This document shows positions 59,554 through 64,000 of a stretch of DNA of 64,000 bases, in pieces. Each line of letters opens with the position of its first letter. Position 1 is the first letter of the stretch. The DNA comes from JAMQPK01 sp963782595 (lineage in GTDB: Bacteria > Acidobacteriota > Vicinamibacteria > Vicinamibacterales > JAMQPK01): positions 558,001 to 622,000 of the forward strand of contig CAWAKJ010000007.1 of NCBI GenBank assembly GCA_963782595.1, given 5' to 3'. The translations under genes were made by a program, and so were the position numbers. The notes under the pieces were generated by a model. That model was not told where the DNA came from and did no database searches. It saw nothing but the letters and a program-made list of their open reading frames with translations.

Positions 59554-61556
59554 AGACGAACGGTTCTAGGTTCTGGGTTCTAGGTTCTGGGTTCGCAGGT
59601 GCGATCCTCGTAGGGCGGGTCCTGCTCTTCGGACCCGCCTTTCCCGTTGTCCAAGCGCAGGCGCCACCGCCGTCGTTTAGCGCCACGGTGTATCCGGTGC
59701 TCGAGAAGGCGAACTGCCGCGCGTGTCACACCGACGAAGGTGTGGCGTCGGGGACGCGATTGCATTTCCCGCCGGAAACTGCGAGCGCGGACGAAATCGA
59801 CGCCTTCGGTCTGACGCTCGCCGCACTGGTGAATCGTGATGATCCGTCGGCCTCGTTGCTCGTCAACAAGCCGACCAATCGCACGCGTCACGTCGGAGGG
59901 GTGAAGATTCAGCCCGACTCAGCCGACGAACAGGCAGTGCGGGCCTGGGTGCAGCATCTCGTGACTGTCCCGGACTCCGCCGTCAGCGCAGCCCGTGCGC
60001 GTCTTGCAGCAGTAAAGCCGGCCGCGGCGCACGACGTGGCGCTGCGGCGGCTGACGCACAGCCAGTACAACAACACCGTGCGCGATCTGCTCGGCGACTA
60101 CAGCCGTCCCGCCGATCGCTTTCCGCCCGAGGATTTTGTCGGCGGGTTCAAGAACCAGACGCGTACGCAAGGCATCCCGCCCGTACTCGAAGACGCCTAC
60201 AGTTCTGCCGCCGAGCGCATGGCCATGAACGCGTTTCGCGCGGGCGATGTGAACGGGCTCGTCCCGTGTAAACCGGCTTCCGCTCGCGACTCGAAGTGCC
60301 GCGATTTGTTCGTGCGGGCATTCGGCGAGAAGGCGTTCCGGCGTCCGCTGAACGAAGTCGAAGCGCGCCGATACAACGAGTTGTTCGCCGAACAGGCCAA
60401 CCGCAGCAGCAAGTTCCTCGAGGGCGCGCGCGTGGTCGTCGAGGCGATGCTGCAGTCGCCGAAGTTCCTCTTTCATGTCACGTCCGGTGACGCGGGCACA
60501 CTCAAGGACTACGCCATCGCCAATCGTCTCTCGTACTTCCTGTGGGACACGATGCCAGACCGTGCGCTGCTGGATGCCGCGGCAAAAGGCGAGCTTCGAA
60601 CGCCGGAAGGTCTCGAGCGCGTGTCTCGAGGCATGCTGCAGGACAGGCGGGCGCGGCAGGCGGCTGATGAGTTCTTCAGCCAGTGGTTGCGTTTCGATCG
60701 GATGCTGACGGCCGCCAAAGACGATGGCCGCTATCCGTCGTTCACGCCCGAGCTCGCGGCGATGATGGTGCAGGAAACCAAAATGCTCCTGGGCCATCTG
60801 GTGTGGAACGACCGCAATTTCATGGAAGCGTTCACGGCCGACTACAGCTTTCTGAACGCCGATCTCGCGCGGGTGTACGGTCTGCCCGAGCCCGCGGGAG
60901 AGTTTGAAATCGTTAAATTTCCCGAGGCGCTCCCACGCGCCGGCATTCTGGGGCAGGCTACATTCCTCGCCTCGACGACCGGGCCGGTCGAAACGTCACC
61001 CACCGCGCGCGGCATGTTCGTGCGCGAGCACCTGCTGTGTCAGGTCGTGCCCAACCCGCCGCCGGGCGTGAACACAAATCTGCCGGAGCCGACGACGGCC
61101 GACGCCGTGCGTGCCAAGCGCGAACGCATGGTCGAGCACGTCGAGAATCAATCGTGCTCTGGCTGCCATCGTCTGATGGATCCGATCGGTTTCGGGCTGG
61201 AGAAGTACGACGCCATCGGCGCCTGGCGCGATCAGGAGTTGATCGAGATTTCAGGCGGAGAGGGGCGCCCGAGCAAGCCGGTCAAGGTCGACATCACGGC
61301 CGCCGGTGAAATCGCCGGCCTGGCCAACTCGTCTTTCGGCGATTCGCGCACGCTTGGCCGCGTGCTGGCGTCGAGCCCGATCTGTCAGGATTGCGTAGTA
61401 AAACAGATGTTTCGCTATGCTTTCGGCCGCCCGGAGGCTCCCTCGGACAGGCCCACGGTCACTGGGGCGGCTGCCACGTTCCGGGACACGGGCTTTAAAT
61501 TCAAAGAAATGTTGATTTCGCTCGTGCGATCGCCACAATTCATAGAAGGACTGTAG
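59550..61556 (+). CDS. DUF1592-type c-cytochrome-like protein
   Basis: 668 residues from ATG 59550, overlapping the LRR stop (ATGA). N-terminal CRACH (residues 56-60) is a haem-attachment motif in a PSCyt1-like domain. The DUF1587 region is LRRLTHSQYNNTVRDLLGDY, then DUF1595/1592 (LSYFLWDTMPDRALLDAA), DUF1588 (SPTARGMFVREHLLCQVV; QSCSGCHRLMDPIGFGLEKY with a second CxxCH) and DUF1585 at the end. Such proteins come paired with DUF1552. The signal peptide is coded by intergenic-repeat-like DNA (59563-59643). Confidence 0.92.
   Translation: MKTNGSRFWVLGSGFAGAILVGRVLLFGPAFPVVQAQAPPPSFSATVYPVLEKANCRACHTDEGVASGTRLHFPPETASADEIDAFGLTLAALVNRDDPSASLLVNKPTNRTRHVGGVKIQPDSADEQAVRAWVQHLVTVPDSAVSAARARLAAVKPAAAHDVALRRLTHSQYNNTVRDLLGDYSRPADRFPPEDFVGGFKNQTRTQGIPPVLEDAYSSAAERMAMNAFRAGDVNGLVPCKPASARDSKCRDLFVRAFGEKAFRRPLNEVEARRYNELFAEQANRSSKFLEGARVVVEAMLQSPKFLFHVTSGDAGTLKDYAIANRLSYFLWDTMPDRALLDAAAKGELRTPEGLERVSRGMLQDRRARQAADEFFSQWLRFDRMLTAAKDDGRYPSFTPELAAMMVQETKMLLGHLVWNDRNFMEAFTADYSFLNADLARVYGLPEPAGEFEIVKFPEALPRAGILGQATFLASTTGPVETSPTARGMFVREHLLCQVVPNPPPGVNTNLPEPTTADAVRAKRERMVEHVENQSCSGCHRLMDPIGFGLEKYDAIGAWRDQELIEISGGEGRPSKPVKVDITAAGEIAGLANSSFGDSRTLGRVLASSPICQDCVVKQMFRYAFGRPEAPSDRPTVTGAAATFRDTGFKFKEMLISLVRSPQFIEGL
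59563..59643. repeat. Repeat DNA inside the signal-peptide coding region
   Basis: First GTTCTAGGTTCTGGGTTCTA with further units (59564-59594), then a GGGCGGGTC...GACCCGCCTTT hairpin (59612-59642) of the same family as the terminators at 24356 and 62953. Both are read as codons 5-31. Confidence 0.85.
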
Positions 61557-61599
61557 TACGTAGTGTCCGCCGTACGTCGTGTCCGGCTTTAGCCGGACC
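61554..61599. repeat. CCGGCT palindrome with a partial copy
   Basis: TAGTACGTAGTGTCCGCCGT precedes a full GTCCGGCTTTAGCCGGACC. The stop codon of the DUF1592 gene is its first triplet and the CAGGAG ribosome-binding site of the DUF1552 gene directly follows. Confidence 0.9.
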
Positions 61600-61611
61600 A
61601 GGAGCATCGCG

Positions 61612-62901
61612 ATGCATGTCACCAGACGAAAGTTCCTCCAGGGTGTGGGCATGGCCGGCGCGGCCGTTCGAGTCGGGCTTCCGCCGCTCGCGGCGTGGTT
61701 CACGACCAACGGCACCGCGTATGCCGCCACATCCCAGGCGATAACCCCTCGCTTTGTGTTCTGGTTCAACGGCAACGGGATTCCCGAGCGGTACTGGATT
61801 CCCTCGGAGCTCGGCACCGGCTACGAGCTGACACCGTGTCTCGCGCCGCTCAAGTCGCTGCGCGAGGATGTGCACATCATCAGCAGCATCGACAACGCCG
61901 GGGCCAGGTCGTCGGGACCCGGCAACGGGCATCACAAATCGATCAGTGGCGTGGTATCCGGCGCGGCCTATACGGGTCGCGGTGCGGGCGGTGCGTCGAT
62001 TGATCAGGTCATCGCGTCGAGCATGGTGGGCAAGACCCGATTCAACTCTCTGCAGGTGGGCGTCTGCCAGGAGTCGCACGGCGAAAACATCCATCGCAAC
62101 ATGAGCTGGGCCGGACCGGATCGAGCGCTGCCACCGGAAACCATTCCGCAGAATCTGTTCGATCGCCTGTTCGGTGTGCGCGACGAAAGCTGGGTGAACC
62201 GGAAAAAGAGCGTGCTCGACGCCGTCCGGCAGGATCTCGGCGACCTGCAGCCGACGCTCGGGCAGAGCGATCGGGTGCGGCTCGACGAGCACCTGACATC
62301 TGTGCGCGAGCTCGAGCGCGCCATTGCCAGCCTGCCGGCCGATTACGGCAGGAACCTCAAGGAACCCGAGGACGTGGCGGACCTGACCGACTATCCGCGC
62401 ATTGCGAAGATTCAGAGCGATCTCGTTGTGCACGCGCTGGCGTCCGGTCAGACCAACGTCGTCTCGTACATGCTGTCGAAGGGGCAGAGCCTGACGCGAT
62501 TTCCCTGGCTCGGGCTCACGCGGCTGCGACATCACGACTACACGCACAGCAACGCGGCGTCGCCGGAATCGCAGCGCATCATGCGCGAGATCTGCCGCTG
62601 GCACGTCGAGGAATTCGCGTACTTCCTGAACAAGCTGAAGTCGGTGCCCGAAGGCGACGGCAACCTGCTCGACAACACCTGCGTGTTGTTCGCGCACGAG
62701 CACGCCGAGGCGAACCCGCACAAGAACAGCGGGCTCGCGATGATTCTGGCCGGTCATGCCGGCGGCATGAAGACGGGCATGCACTCGCGCATGCGCAACA
62801 CCAACGGCGACCTGTACATGACGATTGCCGAGGAGGTCTTCAAGCAGCGGCTCGACCGGGGGTTCCCGAGCGCCGAAGCGAAAGTGACGGGCATTGTATG
62901 A
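61612..62901 (+). CDS. Tat-exported DUF1552 protein
   Basis: 429 residues from ATG 61612 (RBS CCAGGAGC). Twin-arginine signal VTRRKFLQGVGMAGAAV. The DUF1552 landmarks are FVFWFNGNGIPERYWIP, DVHIISSIDN, GNGHHKSISGVVSG, MSWAGPDRALPPE and LFAHEHAEANPHKNSGLAMI. The family resembles sulfatase/phosphatase-like folds and is always beside DUF1592 cytochromes in planctomycetes and acidobacteria. It ends the operon; a terminator follows. Confidence 0.93.
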   Translation: MHVTRRKFLQGVGMAGAAVRVGLPPLAAWFTTNGTAYAATSQAITPRFVFWFNGNGIPERYWIPSELGTGYELTPCLAPLKSLREDVHIISSIDNAGARSSGPGNGHHKSISGVVSGAAYTGRGAGGASIDQVIASSMVGKTRFNSLQVGVCQESHGENIHRNMSWAGPDRALPPETIPQNLFDRLFGVRDESWVNRKKSVLDAVRQDLGDLQPTLGQSDRVRLDEHLTSVRELERAIASLPADYGRNLKEPEDVADLTDYPRIAKIQSDLVVHALASGQTNVVSYMLSKGQSLTRFPWLGLTRLRHHDYTHSNAASPESQRIMREICRWHVEEFAYFLNKLKSVPEGDGNLLDNTCVLFAHEHAEANPHKNSGLAMILAGHAGGMKTGMHSRMRNTNGDLYMTIAEEVFKQRLDRGFPSAEAKVTGIV

Positions 62902-62952
62902 GTCGCAAGGCGTAAGTCGGAAGTCGTAAGTCGCAAGGCGGTCGCAAGTCGA
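62899..62952. repeat. AAGTCGGAAGTCGTAAG microtandem array
   Basis: Six units (GAGTCGCAAGGCGTAAGTCG and on) directly after the DUF1552 stop, running into the terminator. Confidence 0.85.
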
Positions 62953-62985
62953 GGGCGGGTCAGTGGAATGCTGACCCGCCCTTTT
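62953..62985 (+). terminator. Rho-independent terminator of the LRR/DUF1592/DUF1552 operon
   Basis: Perfect 11-bp stem, GGGCGGGTCAG (62953-62963) with CTGACCCGCCC (62971-62981), then TTTT. An inverted AAAGTAGAAAGT array (TACTTTCTACTTTTTACTTT) follows at 62990-63017. Confidence 0.9.
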
Positions 62986-63068
62986 GCCTTTTTACTTTCT
63001 ACTTTTTACTTTCTACGTTCTTTAATAGGATCACCTCTCCAATCCATGTCAAGCAAGAGGACCTAAAG

Positions 63069-64000
63069 ATGAGCGTTCAAACGGCACCGTCACGCGCGAG
63101 TTTGTTGGATTCCAAAGACAGGCAGCGGCTCGAGGACGTCGGGTTCATGACGTGCATGACCCTGACCCTGCTCGGCAACTACGCTCAAACCGGTCACTTC
63201 GGCGGACCGCTGGCCTACACGCCCTACAACGTGGCGGTGCATCTCGCCGGACCGAAGCTCGGCGGCCTCCGGCACGATTACCGGCGCCCGAAGCATCCCT
63301 ACGGCGACAAGTTCATGCTGGCCGCGGGTCATTGCGCGCCGACGTGCTACGCCCTGTGGATGATCATGGGCGAGGCGCTCTATCGGAAGTTCAAGGCGAC
63401 CGGCGACAAGAAGTATTACGTGGCGCCCAAAGACGGCTTCCTCTCGATCGACGCGCTCGGCTTCCGGCGCGGCGCCGGCGCGCTGCAGACGCTGCTGCAG
63501 GAGCAGGGGCTCGCCGACGATCCGCTGTTCGCGCAGGCGAAGGAGGGTGGCCGGGGTATCCATGCCCTTTCGGGGCACATCGAATCGATCGATCAGAGCA
63601 ACGACGTCAACGGCGGACCTTCGGGTGTCGGACTGGCGTCGGCGGCGGGCAAGGCGGCGTTCTGGGACATGGTAGGCGCCCCGGCCGGCCAGCCGAAGGT
63701 GATTGCGTTCGAAGGCGAGTTCGCGCTCTGCGCCGGCCACGCGCAGGAGCTGAAGACGCAGGCGCTCGCACTGAAGGTCGGTAAGCGGCTTCGCGTCATG
63801 TTCTCAGAGAACAACGCCGGCATTGACGACTCGCTCATGGGCGGCGTGATCGACAGCAAGTACACCGGCTACGATTTCATCGAGCAGTGGAAATCGTACG
63901 GCTGGAATGTGCTGACCATGGAGAATGGCCACGACTACGACCAGATCGTCGCCGCTCTCAAGGCCATGGACGACATCGATCCGTCCGACCGCCGGCCGGT
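63069..64000 (+). CDS. Transketolase, N-terminal part (cut by the window)
   Basis: About 310 residues seen from ATG 63069 (RBS GAGGACC). The thiamine-diphosphate domain is clear: TGHFGGPLAYTPYNVAVHL (the family's GHPG region), MLAAGHCAPTCYALW, GLASAAGKAAF, then EGEFALCAGHAQE (GDGE-like ThDP motif) and MFSENNAGIDDSLM. Transketolase moves two-carbon units between sugar phosphates in the pentose phosphate pathway. The sequence diverges from classical Tkt and may be a separate subfamily. The C-terminal domains lie beyond the window. Confidence 0.88.
   Translation, partial: MSVQTAPSRASLLDSKDRQRLEDVGFMTCMTLTLLGNYAQTGHFGGPLAYTPYNVAVHLAGPKLGGLRHDYRRPKHPYGDKFMLAAGHCAPTCYALWMIMGEALYRKFKATGDKKYYVAPKDGFLSIDALGFRRGAGALQTLLQEQGLADDPLFAQAKEGGRGIHALSGHIESIDQSNDVNGGPSGVGLASAAGKAAFWDMVGAPAGQPKVIAFEGEFALCAGHAQELKTQALALKVGKRLRVMFSENNAGIDDSLMGGVIDSKYTGYDFIEQWKSYGWNVLTMENGHDYDQIVAALKAMDDIDPSDRRP

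Overview
The window is a stretch of GC-rich chromosome from a Gram-negative bacterium. The gene content fits an Acidobacteriota genome, most likely the Vicinamibacteria-type lineage (inference from gene content; no rRNA or marker gene is present). Pointers are four Oar-like TonB-dependent receptors with an N-terminal carboxypeptidase-regulatory-like domain and no SusD partner, many secreted or Tat-exported beta-propellers and hydrolases, a DUF1592/DUF1552 pair, and intergenic DNA full of short palindromic and microtandem repeats. No tRNA, rRNA, CRISPR array, prophage or intact insertion sequence was seen.

Layout. 0-6 kb: a truncated exported sugar-phosphate isomerase-like gene, a secreted protein of unknown role, two adjacent NHL-propeller paralogues, an exported HpcH/HpaI aldolase and a decayed GxxExxY gene. 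6-9.2 kb: TonB receptor 1. 9.3-16.8 kb: a plus-strand run of small enzymes (methyltransferase, two GNATs, amidase, OsmC, DUF6265, DUF6282, lactonase, carboxymuconolactone decarboxylase-like), with one small minus-strand CxxC protein. 17-22 kb: propeller, DUF1684 lipoprotein, YitT, TMEM175 channel, MFS transporter, small conserved protein. 22-32 kb: exported mannonate dehydratase-like protein, a small conserved protein, a glyoxylate/serine aminotransferase plus FAD/Fe-S oxidoreductase operon, a metallo-beta-lactamase-fold protein and a gamma-glutamyltransferase. 32-35 kb: frameshifted TonB receptor 2. 35-44 kb: LamG protein, lactonase, alpha/beta hydrolase, ankyrin/haem-motif/toroid fusion, SH3-like and LolA-like secreted proteins. 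44-56 kb: alkaline-phosphatase-superfamily protein, TonB receptors 3 and 4, a GT-C/TPR membrane protein and a frameshifted M20 peptidase. 56-63 kb: a tightly packed LRR-LRR-DUF1592-DUF1552 operon. 63 kb to the end: the start of a transketolase.

Most products act in the envelope: receptors bring substrates through the outer membrane and exported hydrolases, propellers, sugar enzymes and cytochrome-like proteins work on them outside the cytoplasm. The best non-coding signal is a pair of homologous ~250-300 bp elements (16851-17098 and 55905-56206, in opposite orientation). Each folds into a basal stem, a long central stem and two side hairpins, bounded by an AGGAGATTAGGAG-type inverted repeat, and the stems differ between the copies in a compensatory way. 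Around them are at least six other intergenic repeat families, some of which appear to have been drafted into terminators, ribosome-binding sites, protein C-termini and one signal peptide.
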